In this document: positions 1 to 5,506 of the stretch, one piece after another | How positions within the stretch are numbered: position 1 is the stretch's first letter | Layout of the letters: each line of letters starts with the position of its first letter | Assembly (NCBI GenBank): GCA_947589375.1 | Contig: CANQAO010000007.1 | Coordinates: 1-16,841, forward strand | From: an uncultured Bacilli bacterium | GTDB lineage: Bacteria; Bacillota_I; Bacilli_A; RF39; UBA660 | DNA length: 16,841 nt | Reading direction: 5' to 3' | Notes under the pieces: generated by a model | Seen by the model: the letters and a program-made list of their open reading frames with translations, nothing else | Told to the model about the DNA's origin: nothing | Database searches by the model: none | Made by a program: the position numbers and the translations under genes

Positions 1-2
1 TT

Positions 3-89
3 TGTGCTCCTGTTTTTGCTTTACTTGCTGCTATACTTGGAAATCTTCCCATTATTATCCCTCACTTTCTTTTTATTAAATATGTTTAG
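3..89 (+). CDS. C-terminal end of a membrane protein (partial)
   Basis: An open frame enters from the left edge and ends at the TAG at 87-89. It encodes 28 residues, mostly hydrophobic (an APVFALLAAILGNLPIII-type stretch), followed by a short basic tail. This looks like the last membrane segment of a protein whose body lies outside the window. It converges on, and overlaps by 14 bases, the 3' end of the minus-strand gene ending at 76. No family can be named from so short a piece, and chance openness in AT-rich DNA is possible. Confidence 0.35.
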   Translation, partial: CAPVFALLAAILGNLPIIIPHFLFIKYV

Positions 90-966
90 TTAATGATTTA
101 TAATTTTGACTATTATCAAAAGTAATGTCATTTTTTTGTAATAGATCTTCTAAATAATAGTTACCATCAAATATATTTTGAATATCATTGATCATATCTA
201 TTTTATCATTATTTGTTCCATATATAAACTTATTAAAAAGATTTTCTGATTTTAACAGAGATGTAATTGACATAGATATATTTAAACTTTCAAATGATGA
301 TAAATTTTCTTTTTCTAGTAATATTAATGATTTGAATAAAAGTTTTAATCTTAATAATTCATTTTTTTGTAATAAAGTTTTACTAGGGTCTAAATATAGT
401 GATACTAATTTATCAAAGAAAATTGGTAATACTTCGTAGTTCAAGTAGCTTTTTATAGCATTTGCATTTTCCAGCTCTGAATGGATGATTTCATGAGCAT
501 ATATACCTGATGTTAGTTCAGATAATTTGTTAGTTAATATATATTCTGAAAATATTAATTGCATATCTTTTTTATGCTCACCAATATATATTGGTCTAAA
601 TGCTCCATATTCGATACTAGCATTTTTATCATAAATTAATGGAATGTCAAAAGGATATTTTTGTTTTTCACATTCACTAATTAAATCGATTAGTGAAGAA
701 AGATTCCCGTCTTTTTTTATATTTTCATTATTGCATTTTTCTATGGTCTTATATTTAATAAATGGTAGTTTTTGTAAAATAATATCATAGTGTTTAAAAA
801 AATCTCTTGTTTGTTTTGTCATTGTATATCTATTATTGATTTTGGCTATTGGTATTTTACCAAAGTTCATAACACTTAATCTTTTTTTTAAATTTGATAA
901 ACTGTCATTTAATGTTATAGGTTCAAATTTATAATAATCATCATCATTTTTTATAACTTTTTTCAT
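76..966 (-). CDS. zincin-like HExxH protein, unknown family
   Basis: A soluble-looking protein of about 296 residues. The clearest feature is a gluzincin-type zinc site: an H-E-I-I-H motif (residues 162-166 counted from the upstream ATG at 978) followed by a glutamate 19 residues after the first motif glutamate, in NYEVLPIFFDKL. The spacing and the 'NYEVLPIFF' context resemble the active-site helices of M3-like peptidases, but the protein is far shorter than those and the rest is not recognised. I see no signal peptide or membrane segment, so it is probably cytoplasmic. The start at 966 is preferred over 978 because a GGGGGA stretch lies about 8 bases before it, inside the first codons of the longer version. 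It is the last gene of the accessory island, with its own promoter, downstream of repeat copy A. Peptidase activity and substrate are unproven; a toxin or phage-related role is only a guess. Confidence 0.7.
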   Translation of the reverse strand: MKKVIKNDDDYYKFEPITLNDSLSNLKKRLSVMNFGKIPIAKINNRYTMTKQTRDFFKHYDIILQKLPFIKYKTIEKCNNENIKKDGNLSSLIDLISECEKQKYPFDIPLIYDKNASIEYGAFRPIYIGEHKKDMQLIFSEYILTNKLSELTSGIYAHEIIHSELENANAIKSYLNYEVLPIFFDKLVSLYLDPSKTLLQKNELLRLKLLFKSLILLEKENLSSFESLNISMSITSLLKSENLFNKFIYGTNNDKIDMINDIQNIFDGNYYLEDLLQKNDITFDNSQNYKSLTKHI

Positions 967-1012
967 CTTTTCCCCCATAATTAAGACTTAGCTTCCCCTA
1001 ATATTGAAATAT

Positions 1013-1041
1013 ATACTATCACGGTTTTATTAAGATGTCAA
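1013..1041 (-). promoter_or_regulatory. sigma-A-type promoter of the HExxH gene
   Basis: On the minus strand a perfect TTGACA (-35) at 1036-1041 is followed, after 17 bases, by TAGTAT at 1013-1018 (four of six matches to TATAAT). A TG dinucleotide lies just upstream, in the extended -10 region. The position fits transcription of the HExxH gene starting at 966. It lies downstream of the repeat-A terminator, so this gene appears to be its own transcription unit. Confidence 0.55.
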
Positions 1042-1142
1042 TAAAAAACTGATTTATGTTAATCAATTCGATGTTATTCGAATATATATTATGGATCAAT
1101 AGGAACAAATGATTTCGTTTTATAAAGGCTTTAACATAAAAA

Positions 1143-1159
1143 AGCACTTTTAAAGTGCT
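1143..1159 (-). terminator. rho-independent terminator of repeat copy A
   Basis: A 7-bp stem (AGCACTT/AAGTGCT) with a 3-base loop is followed on the minus strand by a T6 run. It ends the transcript of the repeat-A mini-ORF, 20 bases after its stop codon. Confidence 0.75.
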
Positions 1160-1179
1160 AATATAGACAAGGTTCGCCA

Positions 1180-1245
1180 CTATCTCATTTTGGGGATAAA
1201 AGATGCTCCATGGCCGGCGTCTACAACCACCTCTAAATTATTCAT
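1180..1245 (-). CDS. 21-residue mini-ORF in repeat A (VVVDAGHG peptide)
   Basis: The ORF begins with ATG, preceded 5 bases upstream by AGGAGGGG. It encodes MNNLEVVVDAGHG, then ASFIPKMR and a TAG. Copy B encodes the identical peptide, although four codons (V8, D9, A10, G11) differ at the third base. VVVDAGHG resembles the first strand and zinc-ligand motif of Amidase_3 (N-acetylmuramoyl-L-alanine amidase) proteins, but nothing of the enzyme follows. Three explanations remain open: a translated small peptide, a leader peptide whose translation controls folding, or a chance frame inside a structured RNA. At least two of the silent changes are also explained by base-pair conservation, so peptide selection is not established. 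Confidence 0.4.
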   Translation of the reverse strand: MNNLEVVVDAGHGASFIPKMR

Positions 1246-1301
1246 CTTTTCCCCTCCTAAATTAATATATGTAATTTATTTATTTGGGTTAAAGTTTAAT
1301 T

Positions 1302-1341
1302 AAAAACATTTAAATATATTATTTTATACTTAAATGTTTTT
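1302..1341 (-). terminator. terminator of the fic operon
   Basis: A 12-bp perfect inverted repeat (AAAAACATTTAA at 1302-1313, TTAAATGTTTTT at 1330-1341) overlaps the fic stop codon. Its T5 tract on the minus strand fits a rho-independent terminator. It lies immediately before the start of repeat copy A. Confidence 0.65.
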
Positions 1342-1992
1342 AAAATCACTAGAACAATATAATTCAATATATTCTAATCTTTCTTCATTGCTAATAATAT
1401 GGCTATTGTCTTTAAACATTTTCTGTAATTTATCATATTTACCATTAATGCTTTCGTGACTAGCAATAATCATATCCATTTTAGGCACATTAGTTAAATC
1501 TAAATATATTCCATTTATCTTTGCCAGTGATTCTATAAATAACCTTTGTGTTCTACCATTACCTTCACGAAAAGGATGTAAAGCATTAATATCAGCAAAT
1601 AATTCTACAAGTCTATCTAGCGTTTTATCATTATCATAATCTAAAAAATACTTTTCTTTTTTTAATTTAGTAAAAACTTCATTACCGAATGATTCTATAT
1701 GCTCTGATAAGCAAAATAAATCTTGTTTAGCAATATTGCAGTTTCTAATATCGCCTGCCCATCTATAAACATCTTGAAATAAATATTTATGAATAGCTTT
1801 TAAATAATTAAAATCAAAATTACCTTTTAATGGATTATCATTAAATTGTGATATTCTTAAAGCTACTAATTCTTGTTCAGCATTATATAAGTCATCATCA
1901 CTAGTAATATTAAGTAAGTTAATTAAAACATCAGTTCCTTCATAACAATAATCAGGAGTTGAATCATAAGAATATTTATACTTGCTATCCAT
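1330..1992 (-). CDS. fic: Fic-domain AMP-transferase toxin
   Basis: Fic proteins transfer AMP from ATP to hydroxyl side chains of target proteins; bacterial class I toxins typically modify and block DNA gyrase or topoisomerase IV. This 220-residue protein has the complete active-site motif HPFREGNGRTQR at residues 139-150, including the catalytic H139 and the anion-binding GNGR. A core with 'YRWAGDIRN' (about 76-84) is typical of the flap region. No extra N-terminal inhibitory helix is obvious, consistent with inhibition in trans by the small protein encoded just upstream. The two frames overlap by 8 bases (antitoxin stop inside the toxin start), so translation is probably coupled. All catalytic residues are present, so I expect an active toxin; the target is unknown. 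The module is bracketed by two direct repeats, which suggests acquisition or mobility as a unit. Confidence 0.92.
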   Translation of the reverse strand: MDSKYKYSYDSTPDYCYEGTDVLINLLNITSDDDLYNAEQELVALRISQFNDNPLKGNFDFNYLKAIHKYLFQDVYRWAGDIRNCNIAKQDLFCLSEHIESFGNEVFTKLKKEKYFLDYDNDKTLDRLVELFADINALHPFREGNGRTQRLFIESLAKINGIYLDLTNVPKMDMIIASHESINGKYDKLQKMFKDNSHIISNEERLEYIELYCSSDFKNI

Positions 1993-2176
1993 AAATTCTC
2001 CTATATTTTTCGATTATTTTTTTTCTTTCTTTTTCATAAGTAGACTTGCCAGTAATGCAATTATAAAGCTTTTGTTTAATCTCCTTTGTTAAAGGCATAC
2101 CTTCTTGAGCCATAGCACCATCAACTTTTCTAATTTTTTCTTGTATTTCAGCTTCAGTTAATTTTTTACTTGCCAT
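1985..2176 (-). CDS. VbhA-like antitoxin of Fic
   Basis: A 63-residue protein starting MASKKLTE. A GTG three codons earlier (2185) is an alternative start; ATG is preferred, though neither has a strong ribosome binding site. VbhA-family antitoxins insert an alpha helix next to the Fic active site, where the glutamate of an (S/T)xxxE(G/N) motif displaces the ATP gamma-phosphate. Here the region reads GAMAQEGMPLT: the inhibitory glutamate and the glycine after it are present, but the usual Ser/Thr is alanine. The rest, ending in 'GKSTYEKERKKIIEKYRR', matches the helical tail common in Firmicute members. The gene precedes fic and overlaps it by 8 bases, the normal antitoxin-first order. Identification rests on the motif plus context. 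Confidence 0.82.
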   Translation of the reverse strand: MASKKLTEAEIQEKIRKVDGAMAQEGMPLTKEIKQKLYNCITGKSTYEKERKKIIEKYRRIYG

Positions 2177-2212
2177 AAAAATCACTCGCTCTCTTAATTA
2201 TCTTATGTAAAT

Positions 2213-2221
2213 ATTATACCA
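2213..2221 (-). promoter_or_regulatory. extended -10 promoter of the antitoxin-fic operon
   Basis: On the minus strand TGG is followed directly by a perfect TATAAT, the extended -10 arrangement, about 37 bases before the antitoxin ATG. No good -35 hexamer is seen 17 bases upstream, which is tolerated by extended -10 promoters. It lies just downstream of the repeat-B terminator, so the toxin module is transcribed separately from the repeat. Confidence 0.6.
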
Positions 2222-2255
2222 TATTTCCCTTAAAATATCATTAGTTTTGACCAAA

Positions 2256-2275
2256 TAAAAAGCACTTTTGTGCTT
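2256..2275 (-). terminator. rho-independent terminator of repeat copy B
   Basis: A 6-bp stem (AAGCAC/GTGCTT, 2260-2265 and 2270-2275) with a TTTT-type loop, followed on the minus strand by a T run. It is equivalent to the hairpin of copy A with the loop region shortened by 3 bases. Confidence 0.7.
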
Positions 2276-2294
2276 ATATAGATAAGGTTTACTA

Positions 2295-2360
2295 CTATCT
2301 CATTTTGGGGATAAAAGATGCTCCATGACCAGCATCGACAACCACCTCTAAATTATTCAT
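2295..2360 (-). CDS. 21-residue mini-ORF in repeat B (VVVDAGHG peptide)
   Basis: Same 21-residue product as the mini-ORF at 1180-1245, with the same AGGAGGGG ribosome binding site and the same stop. Four consecutive codons (V8-G11) use different third bases, so the DNA differs but the peptide does not. The caveats given for copy A apply: the frame may be translated, or may only overlie a structured RNA. Confidence 0.4.
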   Translation of the reverse strand: MNNLEVVVDAGHGASFIPKMR

Positions 2361-2460
2361 CTTTTCCCCTCCTAAATTAATATATGTAATTTATTTATTT
2401 GGGTTAAAGTATAATTGAGATTTTGCACATCGACATTTATTTTATATCACTTGTATTTTT

Positions 2461-2953
2461 TCAATTATTATATAATTGATTAAATTTTTTATTTTCTTTT
2501 GAATCATTCGACCAAAGACCACATATCATTGTATTTTGATATAAATAATAATCAACTTTTTCAGTACTTTTAGTCATAAAATTAAAAACTGCGGTTTTAA
2601 TTTCGGCCTTAGAAAAATAATTTTTTAAAGCTTCTTTACTAAGTTTTATAGAATTACCAGAATCAACTGAATCATCAACTAGTAATATTTTGGTTTTGTT
2701 TTGATATTGTTTATATATATTTTCATCAAAGGACACTTTTCTGTCACTATTTACATTATGATAATCTGATTCCATTTCTTTTTTTCGTAATTTAATCAAT
2801 AATTTTTTAGGTATAAACGCTAATACTGGTTTTAGAAATTTTTTCCACTTTCATTGCCAGGAAACAAATCATAAGCAAAACTCTGTTTAATTTTTTGATA
2901 TAATTTTTTGCTTTCTTCTTCAACATTTTTAACGATAATTCTAAATAATCCAT
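2461..2953 (-). pseudogene. phosphoribosyltransferase, broken by two frameshifts
   Basis: The intact C-terminal part (2461-2799) contains ILLVDDSVDSGNSI, the PRPP-binding loop of type I phosphoribosyltransferases. The N-terminal part lies upstream in two other frames. A start at 2953, with GGGAG eight bases before it, gives MDYLELSLK. The next frame gives NVEEESKKLYQKIKQSFAYD and continues LFPGNESGK. The third frame gives FLKPVLAFIPKKLLIKLRKK. Adding one A to an A5 run (near 2923) and one A to an A6 run (near 2838) would restore a single protein of about 163 residues. The lesions could be genuine slippage mutations, phase variation or sequencing errors. The substrate is unknown; similar enzymes occur in nucleotide salvage and in polysaccharide or accessory loci. 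A TATAAT at 2993-2998 on the minus strand may be its -10 element. Confidence 0.78.
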
Positions 2954-3070
2954 TAATTTAACTCCCATAAACCATAATAATTACTCTTGTAGATTATATA
3001 TAGCAAATACTTGTTTATAGAAATAATAACAAATTACCCGTTGTCCATGAACATTATGTTAATTTTCAAA

Positions 3071-4231
3071 TTAAAGTTTAATTTTTTGATTTTTCGTTTC
3101 AATATCTACTCTTTCAACAATCGCTAAAGCAGCAATAAAGGAAATAACAAAACTACCACCATAACTAAAAAATGGTAAAGGCACACCAGTAAGAGGGATA
3201 AGCCCAAACATGCCGCCTAAGTTAATAAAAATATGCGCGAAAATATAGCACGCGACACCTAAACATAAATACCTTCCTCTTAATGTTGAAGCTCTAGAGG
3301 CAATTTGTAAGATACGCCATAAAATAAATAAATAACCTATAAAGATAAATATTGTTATTTTAACACCATATTCTTCGGCAATAATAGCAAAAGCCGAATC
3401 GGTATGAGGTTCAGGAATATAAGAGTATTTTTGTTTACTTTTACCAATACCTAAGCCCATTAAACCACCATCATTAATGGCAATATAACTATTACATACT
3501 TGATAGCCACCAGATTCATATTGGCCACAAGGATCAAACCAAGAATAAAAACGGGACATTCTAGCATCGTTAAGTAAGCCACCACTAACATTACTATAGA
3601 TCATTATAGCTAACGCACCAACACCAATAATTAAACCCCCATATTTTATTTTTTCAATATTTAATATTGGACTGGCTAAAAACATCATGCCAATAATAAA
3701 TAAAATAATAAGTAATGTTCCTAAGTCTTTTTGTAAAAAGACAATGGCTGGAATAATCGCCGCAATAATTAACATAGTTCCAATAATATTGGCATGCTTA
3801 ATGCCCGTTGTTCTTAGTTTACGATAATATTTTTCAAAGAGAATAGCTAACATAGCAATAATGACTGGTTTAGAAAATTCACTCGGCTGGAGTTTCACAA
3901 ATTTTAAATCAATCCAGTTATTCGAACCACTAATTGTCTCTGATTTCCAAGCAATGATATTTAAAATAATCATCAAAATAAATAATAACGGAACAATAGC
4001 TTTGTATTTTTTGGTATCCGTCTTTAAAATTATTAAACCAAGTAAAGCTCCGGCTATAATAAACAAAAGTTGTCTAAAGAAATAATAATAAATAGAAACA
4101 TCATAATTAACTACAGCCGCTCTACTAGACGCCGTAACAATCGTAAGTAAGCCATAAATAAAACCCACTATCACAACAATTAGAAGCGGTTTATCTAAAT
4201 CTCGAATAACTTTTTTCAAAGATTGACTCAT
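3071..4231 (-). CDS. FtsW/RodA-family (SEDS) peptidoglycan glycosyltransferase
   Basis: SEDS proteins polymerise lipid II into glycan strands in the membrane, paired with a class B penicillin-binding protein: FtsW in division, RodA in elongation. This 386-residue protein has the family's usual length and roughly ten hydrophobic segments. Family signatures are in order: GSNNWIDLKFVKLQPSEFSK (residues 102-121), PEPHTDSAFAIIAEEYG with the essential aspartate D278, and GLIPLTGVPLPFFSYGGS (343-360) near the C-terminus. GGAG lies 8 bases before the ATG. It stands alone, without a penicillin-binding protein gene or murein cluster beside it, so FtsW and RodA cannot be separated by context; the final motif reads slightly more like FtsW. 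It is divergent from the small yjcZ-like gene. Confidence 0.95.
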   Translation of the reverse strand: MSQSLKKVIRDLDKPLLIVVIVGFIYGLLTIVTASSRAAVVNYDVSIYYYFFRQLLFIIAGALLGLIILKTDTKKYKAIVPLLFILMIILNIIAWKSETISGSNNWIDLKFVKLQPSEFSKPVIIAMLAILFEKYYRKLRTTGIKHANIIGTMLIIAAIIPAIVFLQKDLGTLLIILFIIGMMFLASPILNIEKIKYGGLIIGVGALAIMIYSNVSGGLLNDARMSRFYSWFDPCGQYESGGYQVCNSYIAINDGGLMGLGIGKSKQKYSYIPEPHTDSAFAIIAEEYGVKITIFIFIGYLFILWRILQIASRASTLRGRYLCLGVACYIFAHIFINLGGMFGLIPLTGVPLPFFSYGGSFVISFIAALAIVERVDIETKNQKIKL

Positions 4232-4378
4232 TTTCTATCTCCCATCATATAATATCATAGCACATAATTTCTAGTTTTTAAATGGCTAAAAATATAAAAG
4301 TGTAAAATTAGGTATTTTTAATAGTCGTTTTGTGTTAAAGAACGTACAATATACTAGTAATAGATAGGAGGTTGTTAT

Positions 4379-4558
4379 ATGTATTACTACGGTGGATATC
4401 AAGGTTATGGATGTGGTAACCAATGTGGCGGCGGCTACCAAGGTGGTGGCTATGGTGCTGGCTATGGTGCTGCAATTATCCTCGTATTATTTATTTTATT
4501 AGTAATTATTATTGGAGCTAGAGCATTCGGTGGCGGCAATTATAATTACAACAATTAA
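4379..4558 (+). CDS. YjcZ-like tiny glycine/tyrosine-rich membrane protein
   Basis: A 59-residue protein. Residues 1-30 are a Gly/Tyr-rich stretch (MYYYGGYQGYGCGN...) with two cysteines (C12, C16). A single membrane helix follows (AAIILVLFILLVIIIGA, about 31-47), then a short Gly/Asn/Tyr tail. The layout and the 'LFILLVIIIGA' core match the YjcZ/tiny-TM family annotated in Bacillus as sporulation proteins, although many members have no known role. AGGAGG is placed 8 bases before the ATG, and a terminator follows directly. The GC-richer Gly codons make it stand out locally. It is a lone plus-strand gene between divergent ftsW/rodA and the convergent dinD remnant. Function in this organism is unknown. 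Confidence 0.8.
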   Translation: MYYYGGYQGYGCGNQCGGGYQGGGYGAGYGAAIILVLFILLVIIIGARAFGGGNYNYNN

Positions 4559-4564
4559 CTCAAA

Positions 4565-4595
4565 TAAAAAGGCAGAAAACTCTGTCTTTTTTTAT
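4565..4595 (+). terminator. terminator of the yjcZ-like gene (probably bidirectional)
   Basis: A GGCAGA/TCTGTC stem (one G:T pair) with an AAAC loop is extended by A/T pairs and followed by T7 on the plus strand. The minus strand also has a T5 tract after the stem, so it could end dinD transcripts from the other side. Confidence 0.8.
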
Positions 4596-4599
4596 AATA

Positions 4600-5315
4600 C
4601 TATTTTTCTTTTCTAATTCTTTTAAACTCTTCTCGGGAGTTGGCAAGTTTTCAGGTAATATACCGCCATTTTTCTCTATGACTTCTCTAATATTTTTTCC
4701 AATATTATAATGAGTTTGATTAGCTGCTTTTCAGATTTAATATTATCTCTTTTTAATTTTTGTTCTGTTTGAGATATCCTAAACAAATTATCAAAAAATA
4801 AACCCTTTTATAACCAAAGTTATGAAATCTATCAAAGTTTTTAACACCAGCTTTTTTTACTGCTTGATTTAAAGAATAATTGCCTTTTCTAGTTAAATTT
4901 CTTTGACAAAATCGTTTTTCATCCTCGGATAATTTACTATATTCAAGTTCAGAAATTTCTTGTTTTCTAGTTTGAATAGCAAAATATGTCTGCGCTAACG
5001 CAATTACAGCTTTTCTAGAATCGCCATTTTGCGCAATTAGATAGCAAGCATACCTTGATAATTTATAATCATCAATTGTTTTTGCAGCTCCTTTAGGCAT
5101 TTTATCGTTTTACCGACATCGGCAAAATGATCTTCCACCTTGTTATTACTTAATTTACAAGCGTTTTTCGCCTTATCAATAACTTTTTCAAAATTACTCC
5201 ACTTCGAATATTCAAGTGTTTGCATTAGCTCTCTAGCATACCAATATTCAACTCCATATTCATTTATATGTTTTATATCTTCAAATGTATTTATAGTTTT
5301 TTCAATTTCCATCAT
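4600..5315 (-). pseudogene. dinD: DNA-damage-inducible protein D, decayed
   Basis: Fragments in successive frames align in order with DinD. From the ATG at 5315 (GGGGGA 8 bases upstream) come 'EDIKHINEYGVEYWYARELMQ' region residues, then KVEDHFADVGKTIK. The frame changes at an A4 run (5100-5103), where one missing A separates this from KLSRYACYLIAQNGD and AQTYFAIQTRKQE. Near 4790-4810 about 30 residues usually present between 'HNFGYK' and 'NLFR' are missing and the frame changes again (NLFRISQTEQKLKRD). Near 4722-4731 one more base is missing before NQTHYNIGKNIREV and GGILPENLPTPEKS. A final missing A near 4603 would restore ELEKK plus a TAG at 4600. DinD is an SOS-induced protein of poorly defined function. 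With at least three independent lesions this is a true pseudogene, though its SOS box is still visible. Confidence 0.9.
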
Positions 5316-5382
5316 TGATAATTCCCCCTTCGTTAATTTTTATACCTACAGCTGTATTATCTATAAGCTTCCTAAAACAATT

Positions 5383-5396
5383 ACAACATTTGTTCG
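5383..5396 (-). promoter_or_regulatory. LexA (SOS) box upstream of the dinD remnant
   Basis: On the minus strand the site reads CGAACAAATGTTGT. Compared with the Gram-positive LexA consensus CGAAC-RNRY-GTTYG, the left half and the spacer fit perfectly and only the last two bases deviate. It ends 67 bases before the dinD ATG, next to a plausible weak promoter (TTGTAA overlapping the box, GATAAT further downstream). It fits the known SOS control of dinD. Confidence 0.6.
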
Positions 5397-5441
5397 AGCA
5401 TTACGCAATATTTTTTTAACTTTTTGTTAATTTTTTTAAAC

Positions 5442-5467
5442 AAAAAAGATATGCAAATTACATATCT
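5442..5467 (-). terminator. terminator of the HD-domain gene
   Basis: A perfect 7-bp stem (AGATATG at 5447-5453, CATATCT at 5461-5467) with a 7-base loop is followed by T6 on the minus strand. It lies 40 bases after the stop codon of the HD phosphohydrolase. Confidence 0.8.
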
Positions 5468-5506
5468 TATAGTTTAAAATATCTCTGTTAATTAAGCTAT
5501 CCTACG

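Larger units (their letters stand above)
1136..1301 (-). repeat. direct repeat copy A: candidate structured RNA / mini-gene
   Basis: This is one of two copies of a ~165-bp element; the other is at 2255-2416 in the same orientation. Read on the minus strand it has an AT-rich leader, an AGGAGGGG ribosome binding site, a 21-codon ORF (1180-1245) and a terminator hairpin. From 1226 to 1295 the copies are identical. They differ at four silent positions in the ORF and mainly between its stop codon and the hairpin. Two long-range pairings are visible. Bases 1243-1254 (ribosome binding site plus AUG) complement 1192-1205, giving 12 pairs with a 2-base bulge. Bases 1216-1219 and 1225-1228 complement 1171-1178. 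The arms interleave, so they could form a pseudoknot or two alternative folds. I recognise no known riboswitch or ncRNA class. The repeat and the base pairing are directly visible; function is inference. Confidence 0.85.
2255..2416 (-). repeat. direct repeat copy B: candidate structured RNA / mini-gene
   Basis: Second copy of the element at 1136-1301, same strand, 1115 bases away across most of its length. It lies between the phosphoribosyltransferase pseudogene and the antitoxin-fic operon. The ribosome-binding-site-sequestering pairing is retained unchanged (2358-2369 with 2307-2320). The second stem is retained by compensatory changes: where copy A reads CGCC pairing with GGCG, copy B reads TGCT pairing with AGTA. 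That is two C:G to T:A replacements, one unchanged C:G, and one G:C changed to a G:U-type pair. The adjoining GGTT/AACC half is unchanged. The terminator hairpin differs by a 3-base deletion but still folds. Confidence 0.85.

Noticed and set aside
188..439. Plus-strand open frame of 83 codons
   Set aside because: It is antisense to the HExxH gene, has no ribosome binding site or domain, and is explained by AT-rich composition of the opposite strand.
1136..2416. Integron-type gene cassettes (repeats as attC sites)
   Set aside because: The repeats lack paired RYYYAAC/GTTRRRY core sites and the attC architecture, contain a ribosome binding site and terminator, and no integrase is present in the window.
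1136..2416. Type III toxin-antitoxin (pseudoknot RNA antitoxin) or CRISPR array
   Set aside because: There are only two copies 1.1 kb apart, no short tandem repeats, and the adjacent toxin is a Fic protein with its own protein antitoxin, not a ToxN-type RNase.
2434..2480. Possible terminator after the phosphoribosyltransferase remnant
   Set aside because: A small CAATTA/TAATTG stem exists, but on the minus strand it is followed by A residues, not T residues.
2461..2953. Programmed -1 frameshifting in the phosphoribosyltransferase
   Set aside because: The A6 run could slip, but a second independent frame change upstream is also needed, and no stimulatory structure is apparent; mutation or error is simpler.
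4232..4378. Promoters in the divergent ftsW/yjcZ-like intergenic region
   Set aside because: TACAAT- and TATTAT-like -10 hexamers are present, but no acceptable -35 at proper spacing, so no specific call is made.
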